Origin: CAZEDU01 sp964511185
GTDB taxonomy: Bacteria > Myxococcota > Myxococcia > Myxococcales > Myxococcaceae
Length of the DNA: 18,841 nucleotides
NCBI GenBank assembly: GCA_964511185.1
Contig: CAZEDU010000098.1
Coordinates: 1 to 18,841, forward strand
Reading direction: 5' to 3'
Shown here: positions 7,040 to 13,898 of the stretch, one piece after another
Layout: each line of letters begins with the position of its first letter
Numbering within the stretch: position 1 is the first letter of the stretch
Notes under the pieces: model-generated
What the model saw: the letters and a program-made list of their open reading frames with translations, nothing else
The model's database searches: none
Told to the model about the DNA's origin: nothing
Program-made: the position numbers and the translations under genes

Positions 7040-7986
7040 GCGGACCTCGGCTGGAGCGGCGCCTCGGCGGAAGACGCGGCGAAGCGTCGCGACAACGCCT
7101 CGATCAACGCCGCGCCTTCGAGCGGCAGCTCCGGCAGGAGCGTCAGCGGGGCGGGTGGGGCTCCGCCGAGCTCGCCGATGGCGCGGCGCGCGCGCTCGAT
7201 ACGGCTCAGCTCTCGCATGCCATAGACCGGCTGGGTCTGAAAGAACCGCTCGAGCGCGGTCACTTCGTCAGCGGTGAAGTCCGAGCTCGGGACGCGGTTG
7301 ACCCAGACCGCCGCCACCGCGACCTGGTGCTTCTCGAGCGCTTCGCACAGCTCGCGCGCTTCGGTGGTGGGCAGGCTCTCGGGCAGCGTCACCACGATCG
7401 CGGCGGTGCGCTGCGGGTTGGTGAGGACGGAGAGCCCTTCTTGCGCGGTGCGGGCGATGTGTCCGGTGGGGATGACCCGCAGCAGCAGCTCGGGGATTTG
7501 GGCCAGCGCGAGCGCGTGCCCGGTTGCGGGTGAGTCGACCACGCAGATCTCGAACTCGGGCTCCCCCGGCGCGCGCTCGCGGCGGAACAGGTCGAGCATG
7601 CGGTACATCACGCCCATGTCGGAGAACCCGGGCGCGGCGTTCAGGAACTTTCGCACTGCCGAAGACCGCATCGCCGCGTCGACCAGCCAGCGAAGCTGGA
7701 GGCTCTCCTGCAGGAAGCGCCGATGGCCAATGGACGGCGTGAGCAGCGCCGCGCTCAGGTTCGGACCAACCTGGGTCGGCTCCTCGCCCACTTCGTCCAC
7801 GCCGAGCGCTTGCGCCAGGGCGGAGGGCGCGGCCGCGTCGGGGGTGGTCTCGGCGCACAACACGCGCTTGCCGGAGCGGGCGAGCGCCCGCGCCGCCGCG
7901 ACCGCCAACGTGGTCTTTCCAACGCCCCCTTTGCCCGTCACGAGCAACAGACGACGGCGCGTCAGCCCTTCCAGCGACAAAGCCAC
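7036..7986 (-). CDS. ArsA/GET3-like ATPase with intact signature lysine (first of a pair)
   Basis: A 316-residue ArsA-family ATPase and first gene of a two-gene operon. The deviant Walker A GKGGVGKTT is complete (signature Lys19, P-loop Lys24 counting from the GTG at 7986). AETTPDAA replaces the usual DPA block and VVDSPATGHAL is the switch II motif, with the TGH intact. The C-terminal part contains WVNRVPSSDF, the strand that follows the adenine pocket in the family. The GTG at 7986 has GGGA directly adjacent. A TTG at 7980 has the same GGGAG at 5 nt spacing and may be the real start, removing two residues. The pair runs divergently from the DUF1015-serC operon, separated by 65 bp. Substrate or cargo is unknown. 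Confidence 0.85.
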   Translation of the reverse strand: MALSLEGLTRRRLLLVTGKGGVGKTTLAVAAARALARSGKRVLCAETTPDAAAPSALAQALGVDEVGEEPTQVGPNLSAALLTPSIGHRRFLQESLQLRWLVDAAMRSSAVRKFLNAAPGFSDMGVMYRMLDLFRRERAPGEPEFEICVVDSPATGHALALAQIPELLLRVIPTGHIARTAQEGLSVLTNPQRTAAIVVTLPESLPTTEARELCEALEKHQVAVAAVWVNRVPSSDFTADEVTALERFFQTQPVYGMRELSRIERARRAIGELGGAPPAPLTLLPELPLEGAALIEALSRRFAASSAEAPLQPRSA

Positions 7987-8004
7987 TCCCGACTCAAAAG
8001 ACGA

Positions 8005-8032
8005 TTGACTCTAAATGAGCGGTGAGGATTCT
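8005..8032 (+). promoter_or_regulatory. possible promoter of the DUF1015-serC operon
   Basis: TTGACT (8005-8010) is a five-of-six match to a -35 box, followed at 16 bp by the poor -10 GATTCT (8027-8032). It would start transcription just before the GGAG Shine-Dalgarno at 8041-8044. The location in the 65-bp divergent spacer is right, but the -10 is weak. Confidence 0.3.
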
Positions 8033-8051
8033 CGCAGTCCGGAGACACCCA

Positions 8052-9272
8052 ATGGCGCTTCTCAAACCTTTCCGTGGTTATCGCCCCCCGGCGGAGCTGG
8101 CCCCGCGCGTCGCCGCGCCGCCCTATGACGTGGTGAGCACCGAAGAGGCCCGGGCGTACGCGAAGGGCAACGACGAGAGCTTCTTCCACGTCTCTCGACC
8201 CGAGATCGACTTCCCTCCGGGCATCGACGAGCACAGCGAAGACGTCTACCAGCGCGGGCTGTCCAACTTCCGCGCCTTCATCGCGCGCGGCTGGCTGCAG
8301 CAGGACGCGGCGCCTCGCTTCTACGCGTACCGCCAGGTGATGGGCGCGCACGCGCAGGTCGGGCTGGTCGCCGCCGCGAGCGTCGACGAGTACGACCGCG
8401 GGCTCATCAAGAAGCACGAGCTGACGCGCGCCGACAAGGAAGACGATCGCGCGCGCCACATCGAAGTGCTGGGCGCCAACGACGAGCCGGTGTTCCTCAC
8501 GTACCAGGCCGACCGCGCGATCGACGGCCTGATGGAGCGCGCCACCCGGTCGGCCGCCGACGTCGACTTCACGAGCGACGACGGCATCCGCCATACGCTC
8601 TGGTGTCTATCGGACGAGGCGACCCAGGCGCTCGAGCGCGCGTTCCGCGCGGTGCCGCACCTGTACATCGCCGACGGACACCACCGCTCGGCGGCCGCCT
8701 CGCGCGTGCACAAGCTCTACCGCGACCGCGCGCAGTCCCACCCGGGGCACGACGCGTTCCTCGCGGTGATCTTCCCGCACGACCAGATGCAGATCCTCGA
8801 CTACAACCGCGTCGTCCGGGACTTGAACGGGTTGTCGCCCGAGGCGTTCCTCGAGCAGGTGAAGGCGCGCTTCGCGCTCGAGCCGACCCAGGCGAAGAAG
8901 CCCACCGAGCCGCGCACCTTCGGGATGTACCTGGGGGGACGCTGGTACCGGCTGAAGGCCAAGCCCGGCAGCTACCCGAGCACGCCGGTCGGGCAGCTCG
9001 ACGTCTCGATCCTTCAGGCGCAGCTGCTCGCGCCGGTGTTGGGGATCGCCGACCCGCGCAAGGACCCGCGCATCTCGTTCGTCGGCGGCATCCGCGGCGT
9101 CGCCGAGCTGGAGAAGCTCGTCGACTCGGGCGCCTTCCAGGTCGCCTTCTCGATGTTCCCCACCCGCATGGAAGAGCTGATGGCGATCGCCGACGCCGGC
9201 GAGATCATGCCGCCCAAGTCCACCTGGTTTGAGCCCAAGCTCCGCAGCGGCTTGGTCGTCCACTGTTTCTAG
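8052..9272 (+). CDS. DUF1015 family protein
   Basis: A 406-residue protein of the DUF1015 family, whose biochemical role is not established to my knowledge. Recognisable blocks are the N-terminal PFRGYRPP...RVAAPPYDVVS, then RFYAYRQ, KKHELTRADKEDDRARH, YIADGHHRSAAA (Asp208, His210, His211, Arg212, a likely metal or phosphate site) and the C-terminal MPPKSTWFEPKLRSGL. Length is normal for the family. The ATG is chosen because GGAG (8041-8044) lies 7 nt upstream; the GTG at 8022 has no such site. It lies 38 bp before serC on the same strand. DUF1015 genes commonly neighbour serA or serC, so a part in serine or phosphoserine metabolism is a reasonable inference but no more than that. Confidence 0.92.
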   Translation: MALLKPFRGYRPPAELAPRVAAPPYDVVSTEEARAYAKGNDESFFHVSRPEIDFPPGIDEHSEDVYQRGLSNFRAFIARGWLQQDAAPRFYAYRQVMGAHAQVGLVAAASVDEYDRGLIKKHELTRADKEDDRARHIEVLGANDEPVFLTYQADRAIDGLMERATRSAADVDFTSDDGIRHTLWCLSDEATQALERAFRAVPHLYIADGHHRSAAASRVHKLYRDRAQSHPGHDAFLAVIFPHDQMQILDYNRVVRDLNGLSPEAFLEQVKARFALEPTQAKKPTEPRTFGMYLGGRWYRLKAKPGSYPSTPVGQLDVSILQAQLLAPVLGIADPRKDPRISFVGGIRGVAELEKLVDSGAFQVAFSMFPTRMEELMAIADAGEIMPPKSTWFEPKLRSGLVVHCF

Positions 9273-9310
9273 ACTAAGCAACCGCTTCGCCCACCCAGAG
9301 GTCAAGAGCC

Positions 9311-10399
9311 ATGCGCGCGATCAACTTCAATGCCGGACCGGCAGGACTTCCCCTCCCAGCGCTGGAGCGCGCGCGCGAGGAGCTGCTCGACTTTCAGGGC
9401 TCGGGCATGTCGGTGATGGAGCACAGCCACCGCGGCAAGGAATACGAAGCCGTGCACAACGAGGCCATCGCCCTGTTGACCGAGCTGCTCGGAATCCCCG
9501 ACACGCACCAGGTGCTCTTCCTCCAGGGCGGCGCCTCGCTGCAGTTCGCGATGGTGCCGATGAACTTCCTGCCGCAGGGCAAGAGCGCCGACTACGTGCT
9601 GACCGGGACCTGGTCCGAGAAGGCGCTCGACGAGGCCAAGCTCGTCGGCACGCCGCGCGTCGCCGTTTCGACCATCGGCGATGACAAGCGTTACACGCGC
9701 GTGCCCAAGCAGAGCGAGCTCAAGCTCGACCCGGCGGCTGCGTACGTGCACACCACGTCGAACAACACCATCTTCGGAACCCAGTATCTCTACACGCCCG
9801 AGACTGGCTCAGTGCCGCACGTCTGCGACATGAGCTCGGACTTCCTGTGGCGCAAGTTCGACGTCTCGAAGTACGCGCTCATCTACGCGGGCGCGCAGAA
9901 GAACCTCGGGCCGTCCGGCGTGGTGGTGGTGGTCGCGCGCAAGGACCTCCTCGCCCAGGGCCGGAAGGACATCCCGAAGATCCTCCGCTACACCACGCAC
10001 GCCGAGAACAACTCCCTCTACAACACGCCGCCGACCTTCGCGATCTACCTGGTGCGCAACGTGCTCGCGTGGATGAGGCAGGTGGGCGGGCTGCCGCAGC
10101 TCGAGGCGTGGAACCGAGAGAAGGGGCAGGCGCTCTACGGCGCGCTCGACAAGATGGCCGGCTTCTACAAGGCGCCTGTCGAGAAGGACAGCCGGTCGGT
10201 GATGAACATCGTCTTCCGCCTTCCGAGCGAAGCCCTGGAAGACAAGTTCGTCGCTGAGGCCAAGAAGGCCGGAATGATCGGACTCAAGGGGCACCGCAGC
10301 GCCGGGGGTATTCGCGTCTCCGCCTACAACGCGGTTACCGTTGACCACATCCGCACCCTGGTCTCCTTCATGGAGAAGTTCGCCCAGGCAAACGGGTAG
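9311..10399 (+). CDS. serC: phosphoserine aminotransferase
   Basis: A PLP-dependent class V aminotransferase that converts 3-phosphohydroxypyruvate and glutamate to O-phosphoserine, the second step of serine synthesis; it also serves pyridoxine synthesis in some bacteria. At 362 residues it has full family length. Diagnostic segments are NFNAGPAGLP at the N terminus, SVMEHSHRGKEYEAVH, LFLQGGASLQFAMVPMN (the PLP phosphate site), TSNNTIFGTQ, CDMSSDFLWRKFDV (the Asp that contacts the pyridine nitrogen) and YAGAQKNLGPSG, whose Lys197 forms the Schiff base. The C-terminal GLKGHRSAGGIRVSAYNA is also typical. GAGGT at 9298-9302 supplies the ribosome site. It is followed after 37 bp by the STAS/kinase gene in the same direction. 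Confidence 0.97.
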   Translation: MRAINFNAGPAGLPLPALERAREELLDFQGSGMSVMEHSHRGKEYEAVHNEAIALLTELLGIPDTHQVLFLQGGASLQFAMVPMNFLPQGKSADYVLTGTWSEKALDEAKLVGTPRVAVSTIGDDKRYTRVPKQSELKLDPAAAYVHTTSNNTIFGTQYLYTPETGSVPHVCDMSSDFLWRKFDVSKYALIYAGAQKNLGPSGVVVVVARKDLLAQGRKDIPKILRYTTHAENNSLYNTPPTFAIYLVRNVLAWMRQVGGLPQLEAWNREKGQALYGALDKMAGFYKAPVEKDSRSVMNIVFRLPSEALEDKFVAEAKKAGMIGLKGHRSAGGIRVSAYNAVTVDHIRTLVSFMEKFAQANG

Positions 10400-10436
10400 C
10401 GCCTTTGCTTTTCTCTCGCTAACGTTTGAGTCCTCG

Positions 10437-12605
10437 ATGGCCCGCGATAACGAGAAGCTGGCAATCAGCTCGACGCATTCGCGTGCCGGGAGCCTCATCA
10501 AGCTCTCAGGCGTCATCGACGAAACGTTCAACAAGAATCAGTTCATCGAAGGCGCCCGCGGCATCGTCGTGGTCGACCTCGATGGCGTGCGCCGCATCAC
10601 CTCCTACGGCGTGCGGGACTGGATTCAAGCGCTTAAGGCGCTGCAGTTCGATTACTTGGGTTTCATCAACTGTCGGCCTGCGATCGTCTCGCAGTTCAAC
10701 ATGGTCTCGAAGTTCGGCGCGGGCGGACAGCTCGTGTCGTTCTTCGCGCCGTTCGTCTGTCCGGGCTGCGGCACCGACGTCGAGGTGCTCATCGATCTTC
10801 GTAAGCAGCACGCCGAGGTGAAGGCGTTCACGCTGCCGTCCACCAAGTGCCCCTCGTGCGGGCAGGACGCCGAGTTCGACGACGTGCCCGAAGCCTATCT
10901 GGCTTACTCCGCCTCGGCCGCCCTGCCGACCCCGCCACCGATGTTCGACGCGATCGTCAGCGGCTCGGTGGGGCAAGCCAACACGGTGCCCTTCAAGGTC
11001 GAGAAGGAAGTGCGCGGCGATGTCACCGCCTTGTGGATGTCGGGCGACATCGGCAAGACCGCGAGCTTCAAGCGGCTGGGAGACGGTCTCGAGGGCGTGG
11101 TGCTGTTGTTGACCGAGGGCATCGAGGAGGTCACGCCCGAGGGGCTGGCGCGCTTCAAGCAGCTCCTCGACAGCACGGAGTTCACGACGTTCCTCGCGCG
11201 CGTCCCGGCGCGGCTGGCCGCGGCCTTCGGCGCCAACCCGAGCGCGCTCGGACGGGCGAAGCTCGTCTCGCTGCGTCTCCCGTTCCGATGTGCCGGGTGT
11301 GATCGGGTCGGTCCCGTCGACACGGAGCAGGCGATGCTCGCCGAGCTAAAGGTCGGGCGGAAGCCGGTCGTCGTTTGCCAGGAGTGTGGCGGACAGCGCG
11401 GGCCGGAGCTGCTCGATCCGGCGTGGTCGGCGGCGGTGGCGCTGTCGCTCGAGCCCGCCCCGCTCGAGGTGGCGGTGTACCTGCAGAGCTTTCCCACCTT
11501 CCCGGAGCCCGGCGAGCCGCAGGCGACGAGCGAGAGCGGGGCGAGCTTCGGTCGGTACAAGCTGCTGCGCCCGCTCGGCGCGGGCGGCATGGCCGAGGTC
11601 TTCCTCGCCCAACAGACGGGCCTCGGCGGGTTCGAGAAGCAGGTGGTCGTCAAGCGCATCCTTCCGAACTTGTCGCGCGACGAGAGCTTCATCGCGATGT
11701 TCTTGCAGGAGGCGCGTGTGGCCGCGCGCATCTCGCACCCGAACGTGGTTCAGATCTTCGATGTCGGTCGTGTCGGAGACCGGTACTTCATCGCCATGGA
11801 GTACGTGCGCGGGTGGGACCTGAACAACCTGCTGCGCTTGGCCGAGGCGATCAACTTCCAGATGCCTGTGGGGCTGGCGGCCCGGTTGGTCGCCGACATC
11901 TGCGCAGGGCTCCACGCCGCGCATTCGTACGTAGATGAGAATGGGAACGCCAACCCCATCATCCATCGCGATGTCTCCCCTCATAACGTGCTCGTTTCGC
12001 ACGACGGTCGCGTGAAGCTCACCGACTTCGGCATCGCCAAGGTGGCCGACTCGTCTTCGCGCACGCCGACCGCCACCTTGAAGGGCAAGCTGTCGTACGT
12101 CGCTCCCGAACAGATTCAGAACGCCTCGGCACCGCTCGATGCACGGACCGATGTCTTCCCGACCGCGGTCATGCTCTACCAGTGCCTGACGTTCCAACAC
12201 ATCTTCCGGCGCGAGACCGAGTTCGCCACCCTTCGAGCGATTCTGCAGGATCCAGTTCCTTCGATCCTCGAAAGACGCTCGGACGTTCCTAAGAAGCTCG
12301 AGGCGAGCTTGCTGAAGGCCCTGGCTCGGAACCCGAGCGAGCGCTACGCGACGGCGAAGGCGTTTCAGCAGGACCTCGAGGACTGCATTGCCGAGATGGG
12401 CCAGCCGGTGAGCCAGGCCGAGATGGAGCAGTGGACGCGGCATCTCATCGAGCGGGGGCAAGTATCGGGTCGGTTGCCGAGCGAGATGATCGCGACGCCC
12501 ACGCTGAGCGGCGCTTCGGCGATCACCCACCCCGAGGTCACCCCGTCCGGCTCGAAGGACGTCGAACCCACGGCCGCGATTCCGCTGAACAAGGGCGGAG
12601 GGTGA
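10437..12605 (+). CDS. Hanks-type Ser/Thr protein kinase with duplicated STAS-like/zinc-ribbon N-terminus
   Basis: A 722-residue cytoplasmic signalling protein. Residues 5-105 form a STAS-like domain (LSGVIDE; VVVDLDGVRRITSYGVRDW), followed by a zinc ribbon with Cys108, 111, 138 and 141. A diverged second STAS-like unit spans about 183-280 (LWMSGDIGKT), followed by Cys285, 288, 314 and 317. The kinase domain starts at Tyr374: G-loop GAGGMAEV (381-388), Lys406, Glu425, catalytic HRDVSPHN (510-517), DFG at 530-532 and APE at 556-558. A tail of about 60 polar residues follows, with no membrane segment. In the catalytic loop, Ser replaces the usual Lys of HRDLKPxN, a variant I recall as common in myxobacterial kinases. 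At the anti-sigma-antagonist phosphosite the motif is TSYG where DSSG is expected, so the classic phospho-Ser is Tyr57. The start ATG has a weak RBS; a longer frame back to 10341 only overlaps serC. The GHKL partner gene starts 21 bp later. Confidence 0.88.
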   Translation: MARDNEKLAISSTHSRAGSLIKLSGVIDETFNKNQFIEGARGIVVVDLDGVRRITSYGVRDWIQALKALQFDYLGFINCRPAIVSQFNMVSKFGAGGQLVSFFAPFVCPGCGTDVEVLIDLRKQHAEVKAFTLPSTKCPSCGQDAEFDDVPEAYLAYSASAALPTPPPMFDAIVSGSVGQANTVPFKVEKEVRGDVTALWMSGDIGKTASFKRLGDGLEGVVLLLTEGIEEVTPEGLARFKQLLDSTEFTTFLARVPARLAAAFGANPSALGRAKLVSLRLPFRCAGCDRVGPVDTEQAMLAELKVGRKPVVVCQECGGQRGPELLDPAWSAAVALSLEPAPLEVAVYLQSFPTFPEPGEPQATSESGASFGRYKLLRPLGAGGMAEVFLAQQTGLGGFEKQVVVKRILPNLSRDESFIAMFLQEARVAARISHPNVVQIFDVGRVGDRYFIAMEYVRGWDLNNLLRLAEAINFQMPVGLAARLVADICAGLHAAHSYVDENGNANPIIHRDVSPHNVLVSHDGRVKLTDFGIAKVADSSSRTPTATLKGKLSYVAPEQIQNASAPLDARTDVFPTAVMLYQCLTFQHIFRRETEFATLRAILQDPVPSILERRSDVPKKLEASLLKALARNPSERYATAKAFQQDLEDCIAEMGQPVSQAEMEQWTRHLIERGQVSGRLPSEMIATPTLSGASAITHPEVTPSGSKDVEPTAAIPLNKGGG

Positions 12606-12626
12606 GCGGGTGAGGGGGACTCGACC

Positions 12627-13610
12627 GTGAACAGCTCATTGCCACGAAGCCCGATCGGTTCGGGGGAGCTCCAGCGGGTCCTGCTGGTGCACGGCCAGCG
12701 CCGCCAGCTCCGAGACCTGGCCCAGATCCTCCGCTCCATCGGCATCGAGCTCGAGATGCGCGAGTCGATCCTCCAAGTTCCGGAGGATGGGCAATTCGAG
12801 ATCGTGCTGGTCGACTACGACGCGGTCACCCCAGAGGATCGAGGCAAGCTTCTTCAGGCGTACAGCGGCCTCCACGGCCGGACGCGGCTCCTCGTCCTGT
12901 CGGAGAAGCAGGTGCGAGAGGACTTCGTCCGCTTGTTCGAACGGCACACGCTCACCAACCTCATCGCGCGCAACGGCGAGATCTTCGACCCGGAAGAGCT
13001 GCTCGTCACCGTGCAGAAGCTGTTGCGCCGCGACATCTTCGGGATCGAGAAGTACTTCGCCTGGGGCGTACAGCCCGGCAAGCTGATCGTCTCCTCGTCG
13101 GAGCAGAAAGAGCACGTCGTGGAGGAGGCCGAGAAGTACGCCAAAGGCATCGGCGTTCACCCCCGCCTGGTCAGCCTCTTCTGCGGCGTCGCCGACGAGT
13201 TCTGCACCAACGCGGTCTACAACGCGCCGGTCGACAAGGACGGAAACAGCCGCTTCGCGCACTACCCGCGCCACCAGCGCGTCGATCTGGCGCCCGGCGA
13301 GGAGGCGGCCGTTACCTTCTGCTGTGACGGTCGCCGCCTGGGCCTGTCCGTGGTCGATCCGTTCGGCTCGCTGACCAGCGAGCGGCTGCTGGACTACCTG
13401 TCGAAGTGCTTCCGGCGCGGGAGCGACCAGCTCGACCAGAAGGCCGGCGGAGCCGGGCTCGGCTTCTACCAAATCTTCGAGTCGGTCACTCAGTTCATCG
13501 TGAACATCTCGCCCGGCAAACGGACCGAGATGATCGGGCTCATCGACGTGCGCGGCTCGTACAAAGACTTCGCCACGCGCAACAAGTCGTTCAACGTTTT
13601 CGTCGAGTGA
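12627..13610 (+). CDS. degenerate receiver fused to RsbW-like GHKL ATPase
   Basis: A 327-residue cytoplasmic protein. Residues 16-135 look like a response-regulator receiver: RVLLVHG for strand 1, IVLVDYD with Asp63 at the acceptor strand, and LLVLSEKQ for strand 4. The acidic pair after strand 1 is missing (His22-Gly23), so phosphotransfer is doubtful. Residues about 150-327 form an anti-sigma-factor-type GHKL ATPase: N-box E191-x3-N195 (ADEFCTNAVYNAP), G1-like DPFG (244-247) and G2 box KAGGAGLG (272-279). There is no dimerisation/His phosphotransfer domain, so this is an RsbW/SpoIIAB-type Ser kinase or binding switch and not a sensor histidine kinase. The GTG start has an excellent GAGGGGGA (12612-12619) at 7 nt. 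Coupling to the preceding STAS/kinase gene suggests the two proteins bind each other. Target sigma factor or effector is unknown. Confidence 0.82.
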   Translation: MNSSLPRSPIGSGELQRVLLVHGQRRQLRDLAQILRSIGIELEMRESILQVPEDGQFEIVLVDYDAVTPEDRGKLLQAYSGLHGRTRLLVLSEKQVREDFVRLFERHTLTNLIARNGEIFDPEELLVTVQKLLRRDIFGIEKYFAWGVQPGKLIVSSSEQKEHVVEEAEKYAKGIGVHPRLVSLFCGVADEFCTNAVYNAPVDKDGNSRFAHYPRHQRVDLAPGEEAAVTFCCDGRRLGLSVVDPFGSLTSERLLDYLSKCFRRGSDQLDQKAGGAGLGFYQIFESVTQFIVNISPGKRTEMIGLIDVRGSYKDFATRNKSFNVFVE

Positions 13611-13619
13611 GCGCCGCGG

Positions 13620-13862
13620 CTACTCTTTCGCTTTGAGCTTGCCTTCATTCTCTTGAATGAAGCGGCGAATGTCGTCGGCCATGTCGAGCAGCTTCACCCA
13701 CTGCTCCTTGTAGAGCGTGACGGGAAAGCGGCCCAACCCGTAGACGGAGACGCCGCCTTTCTCGCTCACCTTGAGTGAGACGCCTTTCGACGTCCGGCTC
13801 TTCAGCGCCTCGTTCTCTGCGCGCAACCGCTCGAGCTCTGCCTTCAGATCTTGTTCGCTCAT
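13620..13862 (-). CDS. small conserved coiled-coil protein, function unknown
   Basis: An 80-residue, charged, probably cytoplasmic protein. The N-terminal third is a short leucine-zipper-like coiled coil (LKAELERLRAENEALKSR). The rest holds KVSEKGGVSVYGLGRFPV and TLYKEQWVKLLDMADDIRRF. I recall this block in many small proteins of Deltaproteobacteria and other phyla, with no known function. The ATG at 13862 is the only plausible start. The gene lies 36 bp downstream of the radical SAM gene on the same strand, with a hairpin between them, and converges on the GHKL gene with 9 bp between stops. Coding is supported by the motif and by the good fit of the space; no function is proposed. Confidence 0.75.
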   Translation of the reverse strand: MSEQDLKAELERLRAENEALKSRTSKGVSLKVSEKGGVSVYGLGRFPVTLYKEQWVKLLDMADDIRRFIQENEGKLKAKE

Positions 13863-13872
13863 GGGGTCGCAA

Positions 13873-13895
13873 GTCCTAGGGTCGGGCCTTAGGAC
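13873..13895 (-). terminator. hairpin between the radical SAM gene and the 80-residue protein gene
   Basis: GTCCTA at 13873-13878 pairs with TAGGAC at 13890-13895. With one G-T wobble and two G-C pairs the stem reaches 9 bp around a 5-nt loop. On the minus strand it begins 3 nt after the radical SAM stop. Only a very short T stretch follows, so it may be a weak terminator, an attenuator or an RNA-processing or stability element. Confidence 0.4.
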
Positions 13896-13898
13896 AAA

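Noticed and set aside
5927..7986. Arsenite efflux ATPase pair (arsA)
   Set aside because: No metalloid-binding Cys triad and no arsB, arsD or arsR nearby; only the ATPase fold is shared.
10341..10436. N-terminal extension of the STAS-kinase into serC
   Set aside because: The overlap reads serC out of frame, and the STAS-like fold starts only after the ATG at 10437.
12627..13610. Sensor histidine kinase
   Set aside because: No His-box dimerisation domain, membrane segment or PAS/HAMP region; the GHKL boxes are of the short anti-sigma type.
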